Positions 15,713-23,782 of a stretch of DNA of 64,000 nt are shown piece after piece. Made by a program: the position numbers and the translations under genes. Each line of letters starts with the position of its first letter. The first letter of the stretch is position 1. This DNA comes from Gramella sp. MAR_2010_147 (GTDB lineage Bacteria > Bacteroidota > Bacteroidia > Flavobacteriales > Flavobacteriaceae), in contig NZ_LT629741.1 of assembly GCF_900105135.1 (NCBI RefSeq), forward strand, positions 186,001 to 250,000. The letters are read 5' to 3'. The notes beneath the pieces were generated by a model, which worked only from the letters and a program-made list of their open reading frames with translations, did no database searches and was not told the DNA's origin.

Positions 15713-16927
15713 TTAGACCATTTCAGTATCTAAAACCCCAACTTTAATCATACATTCTTTCATGATCTCATAAGTTCTTGCAATATCGTTATCCAAACCT
15801 ATCGAAAAACGAATTAAACCATCACTTAATCCCATCTCTTTTTGTTCTTCCTCAGGAATTTCAGAAGAAGTTGAAGTTCCTGGTGCGCTGAAGAGTGTTT
15901 TATAGAATCCTAAGCTAACGGCGAGATATCCCAGATTTCGCTCTTGCATGAGTTCCATTAGTTCATTTGCTTTGTCCAGGGAACCAACATCAATAGTTAG
16001 CATTCCGCCAAAACCATAAGACTCGTTCATCATTTTTCTGAAAGTATCATGTCCCGGATTAGATTCTAAGCCCGGATAGACGGTTTTAAATCCATCTTCC
16101 TGAAATTTGTGTGCCAGGTACATCGCGTTATGACTGTGTTGTTTCATACGAATATGAAGGGTTCTTAGGTTTTTCAGAATAGAGGCTGCTCTAAGGCTAT
16201 CCATTGTAGACCCAAGTAACATTGCTGCGCCATCATTTACATTTCTAAGCTCGTTGATAAAATCTTTTGTTCCACAAACTACACCGCCTACAGTATCACT
16301 GCTTCCATTGATGAATTTTGTAAGACTGTGAATCACTACATCGGCACCTAATTTTGCCGGACTTATAGAAAGCGGAGAAAAAGTATTGTCTACTACCAGT
16401 TTAAGGCCGTGAGATTTGGATATTTTAGATAAGGCTTCCAGATCTGCTATTTCCAAAAGAGGATTGCTTACAGATTCGCAATAGATAACTTTTGTGTTTT
16501 CCTGAATCGCAGCATGGACCAGCTCAGGTTTTGTGATATCTACAAAAGTGGTTTTAATCCCGAATTTAGGAGCGAAATTCTTCAGAAAAGCATAAGTTCC
16601 TCCATAAACAGTTCTGCTGCAAACAATATGATCGCCGGCATTACATAATTGCATTAAAGTTGAAGTGATCGCACCCATTCCGGAAGCCGAAACATTAGCC
16701 GTTTCGGTGCCTTCCATGGCTGCCAGGGCTTCCCCAAGATAAAGATTGGAAGGGGAAGAGTGACGCGAGTATAAATAACAACCTTCTGCATTTCCTTCAA
16801 AAGTATCAAACATCGTCTTTGCTGAAAGGAAGGTGTAAGTTGACGAATCAGAGATCGATGGATTTACTCCACCAAATTCTCCAAAGTACTGTAGATCCTG
16901 GATTCTATCTGCCGGTTTATATTTCAT
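15713..16927 (-). CDS. PLP-dependent Cys/Met metabolism enzyme (methionine gamma-lyase-like)
   Basis: A 404-residue fold-type I PLP enzyme of the Cys/Met metabolism family. The PLP lysine is K204 in HSLTKFINGSSD; VVDNTFSP is the aspartate that contacts the pyridine nitrogen; the C-terminal IRFSIGLDN is the substrate-carboxylate arginine region. Overall similarity suggests methionine gamma-lyase (methionine to methanethiol, 2-oxobutyrate, ammonia), and an Lrp regulator divergent from it is a typical context. However, the cysteine of canonical methionine gamma-lyases (YGCTFAF) is glycine here (YGGTYAF, G110). A cystathionine lyase or homoserine sulfhydrylase role is therefore also possible. Confidence 0.85.
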   Translation of the reverse strand: MKYKPADRIQDLQYFGEFGGVNPSISDSSTYTFLSAKTMFDTFEGNAEGCYLYSRHSSPSNLYLGEALAAMEGTETANVSASGMGAITSTLMQLCNAGDHIVCSRTVYGGTYAFLKNFAPKFGIKTTFVDITKPELVHAAIQENTKVIYCESVSNPLLEIADLEALSKISKSHGLKLVVDNTFSPLSISPAKLGADVVIHSLTKFINGSSDTVGGVVCGTKDFINELRNVNDGAAMLLGSTMDSLRAASILKNLRTLHIRMKQHSHNAMYLAHKFQEDGFKTVYPGLESNPGHDTFRKMMNESYGFGGMLTIDVGSLDKANELMELMQERNLGYLAVSLGFYKTLFSAPGTSTSSEIPEEEQKEMGLSDGLIRFSIGLDNDIARTYEIMKECMIKVGVLDTEMV

Positions 16928-17026
16928 GATTTTTGAGTTTTATAAAATCAAATCTCATAGTTAATTGTTATAAAGTCAATATTGTGTTGTATTTATAGAA
17001 AATAAAACTGTTTTAAGTGGATAATT

Positions 17027-17041
17027 TAGATTTAAAATCTA
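17027..17041. promoter_or_regulatory. Candidate Lrp-type operator palindrome
   Basis: TAGATTTAAAATCTA is a perfect 7+1+7 palindrome in the gap between the divergent gamma-lyase and Lrp genes, 9 bases before the Lrp -7 box. Position and symmetry suit autoregulation and control of the lyase; binding is inferred. Confidence 0.45.
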
Positions 17042-17049
17042 TTTTGAAG

Positions 17050-17057
17050 TATATTTG
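17050..17057 (+). promoter_or_regulatory. Candidate -7 promoter box for the Lrp gene
   Basis: TATATTTG matches TAnnTTTG exactly, 27 bases upstream of the regulator ATG at 17085. Confidence 0.5.
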
Positions 17058-17084
17058 ATCTGATTACCTGAAAATTTTAAAGGG

Positions 17085-17543
17085 ATGAAAATTGATGAAC
17101 TCGATAAAAGAATTCTAAATCATCTTCAACAGGATACTAAAAAAACAAATAAGGAAATATCGAATGATCTCGGTCTTTCTGTCACTGCTGTTTATGAGCG
17201 TATACGAAAATTGGAGCGTGAGGGAATTATCTCAAAATATGTAGCATTGATACATCCAGAAAGTGTGGAAAGAGGGTTTATGGTGCTTTGCCAGATAAAA
17301 CTCATTCAGCATAAAAAAGATTTTTTAAACAGGTTCGAAAAGGAAATTAACGGTCTTCCGGAAGTTATAGAATGCCTGCATGTTAGCGGTGATTTTGATT
17401 ATATCTTAAAGGTTCTGGTAAAAGATATGGATGCTTACAGGGAGTTCTTAGTAACAAAACTCACCACTTTAGATCATATTGGAAGTACTAAAAGTATTTT
17501 TACGATCAATAAGGTGAAACAAAGTACTTTTATTAGTCTATAG
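17085..17543 (+). CDS. Lrp/AsnC family transcriptional regulator
   Basis: A 152-residue regulator: N-terminal winged helix-turn-helix (LDKRILNHLQQDTKKTNKEI, then LGLSVTAVYERIRKLEREGII, residues about 5-50) and a C-terminal RAM/AsnC ligand domain (VIECLHVSGDFDYILKV is the conserved effector-site strand). Divergent from the PLP gamma-lyase, with a palindrome between them, so it most likely senses an amino acid such as methionine and controls that gene. The target is inferred from position only. Confidence 0.92.
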   Translation: MKIDELDKRILNHLQQDTKKTNKEISNDLGLSVTAVYERIRKLEREGIISKYVALIHPESVERGFMVLCQIKLIQHKKDFLNRFEKEINGLPEVIECLHVSGDFDYILKVLVKDMDAYREFLVTKLTTLDHIGSTKSIFTINKVKQSTFISL

Positions 17544-17548
17544 CTCTC

Positions 17549-17572
17549 AGTGAAAAGTGAAAAGTGAAAAGT
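17549..17572. repeat. Short tandem repeat of heptamer TGAAAAG
   Basis: Three exact copies of TGAAAAG (17551-17571) follow the Lrp stop codon, and 46 bases further on there is a partial repeat of ATAACTG (ataactgataactg). No protein or hairpin is involved. Such heptamer runs occur between genes in related flavobacteria as I recall; the role is unknown. Confidence 0.6.
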
Positions 17573-17657
17573 TTCGAATAAAGCTTTCTAATGTAAGACG
17601 ATAATTCCATTTTCTTATAACTGATAACTGGGTATTGGTCATTGTAGAGAATAGTCG

Positions 17658-17665
17658 TACTTTTA
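17658..17665 (+). promoter_or_regulatory. Candidate -7 promoter box for lpdA
   Basis: TACTTTTA (TAnnTTTA, one mismatch to consensus) with a TTG 20 bases upstream at 17635, giving a leader of about 30 bases before lpdA. Confidence 0.4.
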
Positions 17666-17700
17666 CGATCGATTTTTGAAAAACAAAAAAACACATAATT

Positions 17701-19104
17701 ATGAGTACATATGATGTTGCAGTAATAGGATCTGGACCTGGTGGATATGTAGCCGCTATTCGTTGCGCCCAACTGGGAATGAAAACTGCAATCATAGAGA
17801 AATATTCCACTCTTGGTGGAACCTGTCTTAATGTGGGATGTATCCCAAGTAAGGCACTTTTAGACTCTTCTCACCATTTTCATGATGCGATCAAGCATTT
17901 TGAAGAGCACGGAATTGAGATTCCGGGAGAAGTAAAGTTAAATCTTGAAAAGATGATGGAACGTAAATCTTCGGTAGTAAGCCAGACTTGCGACGGAGTA
18001 AAGTTCCTAATGGATAAGAATAAAATTGATGTTCTTGAAGGGGTGGGTTCTTTTAAAGACAAAACTCATATCAATATTGAAAAAGACGGGGAGACTCAAA
18101 CTATCGAAGCGAAAAAGACCATTATCGCAACCGGTTCCAAGCCTGCAAATCTTCCTTTTATCGAATTAGATAAGGAAAGAGTGATCACCTCTACAGAAGC
18201 TCTAAAGTTGAAAGAAGTTCCTAAACACATGATCGTGATTGGTGGTGGAGTTATTGGATTAGAACTTGGACAGGTTTATCGTCGTTTGGGTGCTGAGGTT
18301 ACTGTGGTGGAATTCCTTGACAGGATTATCCCAACGATGGATAGTGCGCTTTCAAAAGAACTTCAAAAAGTGTTGAAAAAGCAGGGAGTAAAATTCCATA
18401 CCAGTACAAAAGTGAAGTCGGTAGAAAGAAATGGCGATGAGATCATCATAAAAGCAGATGATAAAAAAGATAAAGAGATCGAATTGAAAGGTGATTATTG
18501 CCTGGTTTCAGTAGGACGCCGTCCTTTTACAGATGGATTGAACGCTGAAGCTGCCGGAGTAGAGCTGGATGATAAAGGAAGAGTGAAAGTGAACGATCAC
18601 CTGCAAACCAATGTAGAGAATATCTATGCGATCGGAGATGTGGTACGTGGAGCCATGCTTGCGCATAAAGCGGAAGAAGAAGGTTCTATGGTTGCTGAAT
18701 TGATGGCAGGGCAGAAGCCGCATATCGATTATAACCTGATTCCGGGTGTTGTTTATACCTGGCCTGAAGTTGCTGCAGTTGGAAAAACTGAAGAACAATT
18801 GAAGGAAGAAGGAGTAAAATATAAAGAAGGTAAGTTCCCGATGCGTGCTCTTGGACGCTCCAGAGCCAGTGGAGATATTGACGGACTTGTAAAGATCCTT
18901 GCTGATGAAAAGACCGATGAGGTTCTTGGAGTGCATATGATCGGTGCAAGAACGGCAGATCTAATTGCTGAAGCAGTAACTGCCATGGAGTTCAGAGCAT
19001 CTGCCGAAGATATCGCTAGAATGAGTCACGCCCATCCAACCTATGCTGAAGCCGTGAAAGAAGCAGCCTTAGCGGCTACCGAAAACAGGGCTTTGCATAT
19101 ATAA
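17701..19104 (+). CDS. lpdA: Dihydrolipoyl dehydrogenase (E3)
   Basis: A 467-residue flavoprotein disulfide reductase. FAD-binding GSGPGGYVAAIRCAQLG is at the N-terminus, the redox-active pair is in GGTCLNVGCIPSK (cysteines four residues apart), the NAD-binding GGGVIGLELG follows near residue 180, and the C-terminal AHPTYAEAVKEA holds the catalytic histidine. It reoxidises lipoamide in the pyruvate and 2-oxoglutarate dehydrogenase and glycine cleavage complexes. No E1 or E2 genes are adjacent, so it may serve several complexes. A hairpin terminator follows the stop codon. Confidence 0.96.
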   Translation: MSTYDVAVIGSGPGGYVAAIRCAQLGMKTAIIEKYSTLGGTCLNVGCIPSKALLDSSHHFHDAIKHFEEHGIEIPGEVKLNLEKMMERKSSVVSQTCDGVKFLMDKNKIDVLEGVGSFKDKTHINIEKDGETQTIEAKKTIIATGSKPANLPFIELDKERVITSTEALKLKEVPKHMIVIGGGVIGLELGQVYRRLGAEVTVVEFLDRIIPTMDSALSKELQKVLKKQGVKFHTSTKVKSVERNGDEIIIKADDKKDKEIELKGDYCLVSVGRRPFTDGLNAEAAGVELDDKGRVKVNDHLQTNVENIYAIGDVVRGAMLAHKAEEEGSMVAELMAGQKPHIDYNLIPGVVYTWPEVAAVGKTEEQLKEEGVKYKEGKFPMRALGRSRASGDIDGLVKILADEKTDEVLGVHMIGARTADLIAEAVTAMEFRASAEDIARMSHAHPTYAEAVKEAALAATENRALHI

Positions 19105-19127
19105 GATTTATTAAATATAGAATAAGA

Positions 19128-19154
19128 GCCTCGCTAATGCGGGGCTTTTTTTTT
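19128..19154 (+). terminator. Rho-independent terminator of lpdA
   Basis: GCCTCGC and GCGGGGC form a 7-bp stem (one G-T pair) around TAAT, followed by nine T residues. It lies 23 bases after the lpdA stop. Confidence 0.85.
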
Positions 19155-19225
19155 GGAATATTTTTTTGATTTTCATATTAGAACATTCACTACATTTATT
19201 CGGTTAATCCTAAATTTTAGAAATC

Positions 19226-19333
19226 ATGGCAAAAGAAAAATCGCCTTCAAAGAATTCGGCCAAGAAAGAGCCGGTATTAAGTTTAAAAGAGAAGAGAGCT
19301 GCAAAGGCAGCAAAGAAAAAGAATAGAAGTTAA
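19226..19333 (+). CDS. Small highly basic peptide (35 aa)
   Basis: A short open frame from ATG 19226 to TAA 19333 encoding 35 residues: it starts MAKEKSPSKNSAKKE, continues PVLSLKEKRAAKAAKKKN and ends RS. About 40 percent of residues are lysine or arginine, with no hydrophobic segment and no cysteine. The sequence has the look of small conserved flavobacterial proteins with a KEKRAAKAAKK-like tail, and the frame starts cleanly after an AT-rich promoter-like stretch. A role in nucleic-acid or ribosome binding would suit the composition, but function is unknown and translation is unproven. Confidence 0.6.
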   Translation: MAKEKSPSKNSAKKEPVLSLKEKRAAKAAKKKNRS

Positions 19334-19355
19334 AAGTTTAATCAATTAATTCTTT

Positions 19356-19411
19356 GTCATCCTGAACTTGATTCCGCTTCTCTATAGATCCTGAATCAAG
19401 TTATGGATGAC
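19356..19411. repeat. REP-like imperfect palindrome
   Basis: GTCATCCTGAACTTGATTC at the left is the reverse complement, with two mismatches, of GAATCAAGTTATGGATGAC at the right; the loop is 18 bases. The motif TCATCCTGAACTTGATTC resembles the dispersed intergenic palindromes common in Bacteroidetes genomes. The stretch 19334-19436 holds nothing else visible. Confidence 0.65.
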
Positions 19412-19436
19412 GATTTAACTTATTTAAACGAAAACA

Positions 19437-19460
19437 AAAGGAGCGCGATTGCGCTCCTTT
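19437..19460. terminator. Bidirectional terminator hairpin at the end of the DEAD-box gene
   Basis: AAAGGAGCGC and GCGCTCCTTT form a perfect 10-bp stem around the loop GATT, with A-rich sequence on one side and T-rich on the other. It lies one base after the stop of the minus-strand helicase gene. Confidence 0.8.
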
Positions 19461-19461
19461 A

Positions 19462-20805
19462 TTATTTCTTCCTTCTGCGGTTAGCGTTTTTATCGCCTCT
19501 TGTTTTAGGTTTTTTATATTTCTGTGCGATCTCCCTTCTATAGGAACCACCAAGATTTACTTTCTTATTCTTATCTTTTTTCTCATGAAAGGCCGGCCCG
19601 GCCTCATCAACCACTTTATTAGGATTGTTAATTTCAATCGCTCTCGGCTTTTCTTCAGGAATTAATTCTGTAGCTACTTCAACTTCTTCGGGAAGTTCAT
19701 ATTTCGGAACTTCAGTCTGCATTAATTCTTCAATAGCGTCCAGGTATTCCTGCTCATTTTCCGTAGTAAATAGCAAGGACTGCCCTTTTTTCTCGGCACG
19801 TCCTGTTCTACCAATCCTGTGCATGTAATTTTCAGGATATTGTGGGGTATCAAAATTTACCACGTGTGAAACATTCTCAATATCCAGTCCACGAGCCATT
19901 ACATCTGTTGCGATCAAAATTCTGGACTCGCCTTCACCAAAATCACTTACGCTTTTAAGCCGGTAATTCTGACTTTTTCCGGTATGCACCAAGCTGGTTT
20001 CTCCTGGAAATTCTTCACCAAGATTTTCATAGAGCCTGTCTGCAATTCGCTTATCACCAATAAAAATCAAAACCTTGTGATAGACTTCAGAATCTGCCAG
20101 TAAGTGTTTTAATAAATTAGCCTTAGTATAGAAATTAGGAACTTTATATCCCTGTTGATCAATGTTTTCTAAAGGTGTACCGCTTACAGCTACTGAAATT
20201 TTTTCAGGAGCTTTAAAGTTAGCATCGATCATTTCCTCAACCGTTTCAGTCATGGTTGCTGAAAACATGATACTTTGCCTGTTGGTGGGAAGAAGTTCAA
20301 TAATATTATTTACCTGGAACTTGAAACCCAGATCCAGCATCACATCAACTTCATCAATTACAAATTTCTGAATAGATTTCAATTGAACAGCTCTTCTCAA
20401 TACAAGATCGTACAATCTCCTGGGAGTAGCAACCACGATATCAAGCCCCTGCATTAGATCCTGATGTTGTGTGTTGATATTCACTCCGCCATAAACTCCC
20501 GCAACTCTAACATTGATATACTTAGCCAGTTTTTCAATCTCTTCTACTACCTGAACTACCAGTTCTCTGGTAGGCACCATAATAAGAATACGTGGATTTT
20601 TTTGTTCCGAATATTTAAGCATTCGTAGTAATGGCAATAGGTATGCAAAGGTTTTTCCTGTTCCCGTTTGTGCAATTCCCACCACATCTCTTCCAGACAT
20701 GATAGAAGAAAATGCCTGTTCCTGGATAGGGGTGGGAGTCTGAAAATTCAGATCTTCCAAAGCATTACGTAAAGGGGTATTTAAATTTAGGTCCTGAAAA
20801 CTCAA
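19462..20805 (-). CDS. DEAD-box RNA helicase (RhlE-like)
   Basis: An ATP-dependent RNA helicase of about 447 residues. Motifs in order: Q motif (FQDLNLNTPL ... TPTPIQEQAF), Walker A AQTGTGKT, PTRELVVQV, motif II DEVD in place of DEAD, SAT in MFSATMTE, and the C-terminal IATDVMARGLD and HRIGRTGRAEKKG. The tail after residue 375 is basic and ends NANRRRKK, as in RhlE-type proteins that act on rRNA or mRNA structure. No ATG fits the N-terminus. The TTG at 20805 is chosen because the earlier in-frame TTG (20829) lies inside a TACCTTTG promoter box. Confidence 0.92.
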   Translation of the reverse strand: MSFQDLNLNTPLRNALEDLNFQTPTPIQEQAFSSIMSGRDVVGIAQTGTGKTFAYLLPLLRMLKYSEQKNPRILIMVPTRELVVQVVEEIEKLAKYINVRVAGVYGGVNINTQHQDLMQGLDIVVATPRRLYDLVLRRAVQLKSIQKFVIDEVDVMLDLGFKFQVNNIIELLPTNRQSIMFSATMTETVEEMIDANFKAPEKISVAVSGTPLENIDQQGYKVPNFYTKANLLKHLLADSEVYHKVLIFIGDKRIADRLYENLGEEFPGETSLVHTGKSQNYRLKSVSDFGEGESRILIATDVMARGLDIENVSHVVNFDTPQYPENYMHRIGRTGRAEKKGQSLLFTTENEQEYLDAIEELMQTEVPKYELPEEVEVATELIPEEKPRAIEINNPNKVVDEAGPAFHEKKDKNKKVNLGGSYRREIAQKYKKPKTRGDKNANRRRKK

Positions 20806-20826
20806 AGCGTGAAGTTTAATTTTGCA

Positions 20827-20834
20827 CAAAGGTA
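20827..20834 (-). promoter_or_regulatory. Candidate -7 promoter box for the DEAD-box helicase
   Basis: Minus-strand TACCTTTG matches TAnnTTTG exactly and ends 21 bases before the TTG start codon at 20805. It decides the start, since the upstream TTG is part of the box. Confidence 0.55.
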
Positions 20835-20876
20835 CGGCATGAAACTCAAAGTTTTACCCGCTTAGGCTAAGTAAAA

Positions 20877-21755
20877 TTATACAATGCTAATAGTGTAGTT
20901 TGCATCAAACTCTTTTTCCGCAGAAAGTTTTATTATTCCTTCTTTATTTTTCAGGTTTTGATCGGTTCCTTCTATATCGGAAATTCCCAGCCAGGGCTCG
21001 ACACAAACATAGGGAGCGCCAGGTTTTGCCCAGACCCCCAGGTTTTTAAAATCCCTGTATTCAATCGAAAGTATTTTACCGTTTTTCTCGCTTACGAGGT
21101 CCACTACTTTAGATTTGATATTCTTGAAGATAAGTGCATCACTATTAAAAATTTCTTTTGTTAGTCTAATCGAACTTTCATTTTTCAGCACCTTTTTTGT
21201 GTTTGAACTTACAAGGCCGTCATTATTAAGAACGTAAGTATCAAGATCCATTTTTTGGTCAAATTCAATGTGATAATCTTCGATCTTTTCATTCTCAAAA
21301 AGCTGAATATTAAAAGCGGGGTGTCCGCCTAAGGAGAAATAAATTGGTTTGTTGTCCAGGTTGATAATATGATGGTTTACCTCCAGGGATTTTTTATTTA
21401 GCGTAAAAGCGATCCTGAAATCGAATTTAAAGGGATACATTTTTAAAGTTTCTTCAGAATAAAGAAGTTCAAAAACGAGCTGATTTTCAGATCTTTCTTT
21501 AAGCCGAATATTCTCATTATGGCGAATAAATCCGTGTTTGGGGATTTCATATTCGTTAGTTTCAAAATGATATTTCCCCTCTTTTAGAACGCCAATAACA
21601 GGGAACAGATTAGGAGCATGGCTTCCCCAAATTTCAGGATTGGCCTGCCAGATATATTCTTTATTATTCTCTTTATTTAAAATACTGCAAAGTTCAGCAC
21701 CGGTCTCTTTTACAGTGATCTTTAGAAAATCATTTTCAATAAAATGTTTTTTCAA
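20877..21755 (-). CDS. Aldose 1-epimerase family protein (YeaD/GalM-like)
   Basis: A 292-residue protein of the galactose-mutarotase-like fold. Visible elements: NPEIWGSHAPNLFPVIG, HGFIRHNENIRL with the conserved histidine, FSLGGHPAFNI with the second histidine, and a late VCVEPWLGISD glutamate region. These match the LACX/YeaD-like branch rather than the classic GalM, which is encoded separately at 29011. It probably interconverts anomers of a sugar or sugar phosphate in the cytosol. Single gene; the DEAD-box gene starts 71 bases after its stop on the same strand. Confidence 0.82.
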   Translation of the reverse strand: MKKHFIENDFLKITVKETGAELCSILNKENNKEYIWQANPEIWGSHAPNLFPVIGVLKEGKYHFETNEYEIPKHGFIRHNENIRLKERSENQLVFELLYSEETLKMYPFKFDFRIAFTLNKKSLEVNHHIINLDNKPIYFSLGGHPAFNIQLFENEKIEDYHIEFDQKMDLDTYVLNNDGLVSSNTKKVLKNESSIRLTKEIFNSDALIFKNIKSKVVDLVSEKNGKILSIEYRDFKNLGVWAKPGAPYVCVEPWLGISDIEGTDQNLKNKEGIIKLSAEKEFDANYTISIV

Positions 21756-21857
21756 AACAGCTGATTTTTGAATAAAGTTACAAAAGCCTTTATAGCAGGA
21801 AAAGCTAAATCTTCTAACCTTATTTATTTTCGGTATTTTTAGACGAAAATTAACCGA

Positions 21858-22394
21858 ATGAAAAAAATACTGGCCTTTGCAGGCTCTAATAGCAGCACAT
21901 CCATAAATCAGGAATTATTAGATCATATCGTTGGAAGAATTCAGAATCACCAGATAAAGGGAATTAAGCTTACTGATTATCCATTACCAATCTATAGTGC
22001 AGATATTGAAAGAAATGAAGGTTTTCCTATAAATGCAACGATCATCAAGAATCTAATAGTAGAAAGTGATGCTCTAATTATTGCTGTAAATGAACATAAT
22101 GGAGGTCCTTCGGCGTTTTTTAAAAATATTATTGACTGGCTTTCCAGGGTGAACAGGAATTTTTTAGAGAATAAGAAGATTCTTTTAATAAGTACTTCGC
22201 CGGGAAAACGAGGTGCTAGTTCCTCGTTGGAATACTCAAAAAATATCTTTGCAAGATTTGGAGGGGAAGTGATCGAAAGTTTCAGTCTGCCGTCTTTTAA
22301 AGATAATTTTCAGGATGGTAAGGTGATAAACGAGGTGTTGGACATGGGAATTGAGGATGTGCTTACTACCTTTGCGCACCAAATTGATAGTTAA
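21858..22394 (+). CDS. NADPH-dependent FMN reductase
   Basis: A 178-residue flavodoxin-like oxidoreductase. FAGSNSSTSINQELL is the phosphate-binding loop, DYPLPIYSADIE the next loop, and NEHNGGPSAFFKNIIDWLSR the isoalloxazine site (family usual is EYNGSxPGxLKNAIDW). It reduces free or bound FMN, quinones or azo compounds with NADPH. Its stop codon directly abuts the pabB start (no gap), so the two are co-transcribed; a metabolic link to folate synthesis is not obvious. Confidence 0.87.
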   Translation: MKKILAFAGSNSSTSINQELLDHIVGRIQNHQIKGIKLTDYPLPIYSADIERNEGFPINATIIKNLIVESDALIIAVNEHNGGPSAFFKNIIDWLSRVNRNFLENKKILLISTSPGKRGASSSLEYSKNIFARFGGEVIESFSLPSFKDNFQDGKVINEVLDMGIEDVLTTFAHQIDS

Positions 22395-23687
22395 GTGCGA
22401 ACTTCCAGGATTTTCTCAGTAAAGGAGTACAAGAATTTTAAACAAAATTTGTTGTCATGGAGCAGGCAGTTTCAGGAAATTGCGTGGTTGGATAGTAATG
22501 ATTATGAATCGAATACGGGAGAGTATGAAGCAATTCTTGCTGTTGAAGCTTTTACGGCTATTAAAACCGATCATTTAAATGCTTTTGATAAGCTAAAGGA
22601 ATACCAGGAAACTACCGCAGACTGGATCTTTGGATATTTGAGCTATGATCTCAAAAATGATGTGGAAAACCTGAAATCTTCAAATTTTGACGGGCTTCAT
22701 TTTCCGGATCTTTACTTTTTTCAGCCTCAAAAGTTGATATTCATTAAAAACGACCAAATTGAGTTCCATTATTTAAAAATGGTTGATGATGAGATCGAAG
22801 ACGATTTTGAAGCTATTCAGGATTTTGAAATAAAAGTGGATCCAGAACATACTCCGGTTAAAGTGAATGCCAGAATTTCAAAAGACGAATATCTTGAAAA
22901 AATTGGCTTGATGCTAAATCATATTCATAGGGGAGATATTTATGAAGCCAATTTTTGCCAGGAATATTATGCTGAAAATGTAACGATAGATCCTTTCAAT
23001 ATTTATAGATCTCTTAATGAAATTTCGAGTCCGCCTTTTGCAGCTTTTCTAAAATTGGAGCATGTTAATCTTATTTCAGCTTCACCCGAAAGATATTTAA
23101 GAAAACACCGGCAGGAACTTTTATCTCAGCCAATTAAAGGAACGGCCAGAAGGGCTGAGAATATTGAAGAAGATAAACAAATTGCGGCGCAACTTGCACA
23201 AGACCCAAAAGAACAATCAGAAAATGTGATGATTGTAGATCTGGTTAGAAATGATCTTTCTAGGATCGCGAAAAAAGGAAGTGTAAAAGTAGATGAATTA
23301 TGCAAGGTGTACAGCTTTAAACAGGTGCATCAAATGGTCTCGAGTGTTACCGCAGAAATTGCAGATAATATTCCGCCGGTGGAAGCTTTAAGAACCAGTT
23401 TTCCTATGGGAAGCATGACCGGTGCTCCTAAAATTTCAGCGATGAAGATCATTGAAGAACTGGAAGAGTCTAAACGCGGATTGTATAGCGGTGCTGTTGG
23501 CTATTTTACGCCGGAAGGCGATTTTGACTTTAATGTGGTGATACGGAGTATTCTGTACAATTCAGAAAACAAGTATTTGTCATTTTCAGTAGGCGGTGCG
23601 ATCACTGCGAAATCTGATCCCGAAAAAGAATACGACGAATGTCTTCTAAAGGCAAAAGCGATGCGCGAGGTGCTTACCAATCTTTAA
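22395..23687 (+). CDS. pabB: Aminodeoxychorismate synthase component I
   Basis: A 430-residue chorismate-utilising enzyme. Chorismate-binding motifs are present: SSPPFAAFLKLEHVNLISASPE in two parts, SQPIKGTARR, ENVMIVDLVRNDLSRIAKKG, and SFPMGSMTGAPKISAMKIIEE. The lysine in PIKGT (K248) is the residue that forms the covalent intermediate in PabB; anthranilate synthase TrpE has alanine there. It makes 4-amino-4-deoxychorismate for folate. The start is GTG, immediately after the preceding TAA, and the N-terminal domain is shorter than in E. coli PabB. No pabA or pabC is adjacent. Confidence 0.9.
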   Translation: MRTSRIFSVKEYKNFKQNLLSWSRQFQEIAWLDSNDYESNTGEYEAILAVEAFTAIKTDHLNAFDKLKEYQETTADWIFGYLSYDLKNDVENLKSSNFDGLHFPDLYFFQPQKLIFIKNDQIEFHYLKMVDDEIEDDFEAIQDFEIKVDPEHTPVKVNARISKDEYLEKIGLMLNHIHRGDIYEANFCQEYYAENVTIDPFNIYRSLNEISSPPFAAFLKLEHVNLISASPERYLRKHRQELLSQPIKGTARRAENIEEDKQIAAQLAQDPKEQSENVMIVDLVRNDLSRIAKKGSVKVDELCKVYSFKQVHQMVSSVTAEIADNIPPVEALRTSFPMGSMTGAPKISAMKIIEELEESKRGLYSGAVGYFTPEGDFDFNVVIRSILYNSENKYLSFSVGGAITAKSDPEKEYDECLLKAKAMREVLTNL

Positions 23688-23767
23688 GATATAAAATTGC
23701 GGTTTTTCTGATTCCTTTAGAGAGAAAAAAGTCTTTCCCTGTGGGAAGAATTTAGAATGGGCATTTG

Positions 23768-23775
23768 TATCTTTG
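23768..23775 (+). promoter_or_regulatory. Candidate -7 promoter box for tilS
   Basis: TATCTTTG matches TAnnTTTG exactly and ends 7 bases before ATG 23783, suggesting a very short leader. It rules out the in-frame TTG at 23765 as a start. Confidence 0.45.
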
Positions 23776-23782
23776 GGAAACA

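Noticed and set aside
17549..17572. Possible CRISPR-like repeats
   Set aside because: The units are 7 bases in direct tandem without spacers; no cas genes are present.
17533..17810. Two short minus-strand frames over the start of lpdA
   Set aside because: They overlap the lpdA start and its promoter and the heptamer repeats; no family similarity is visible.
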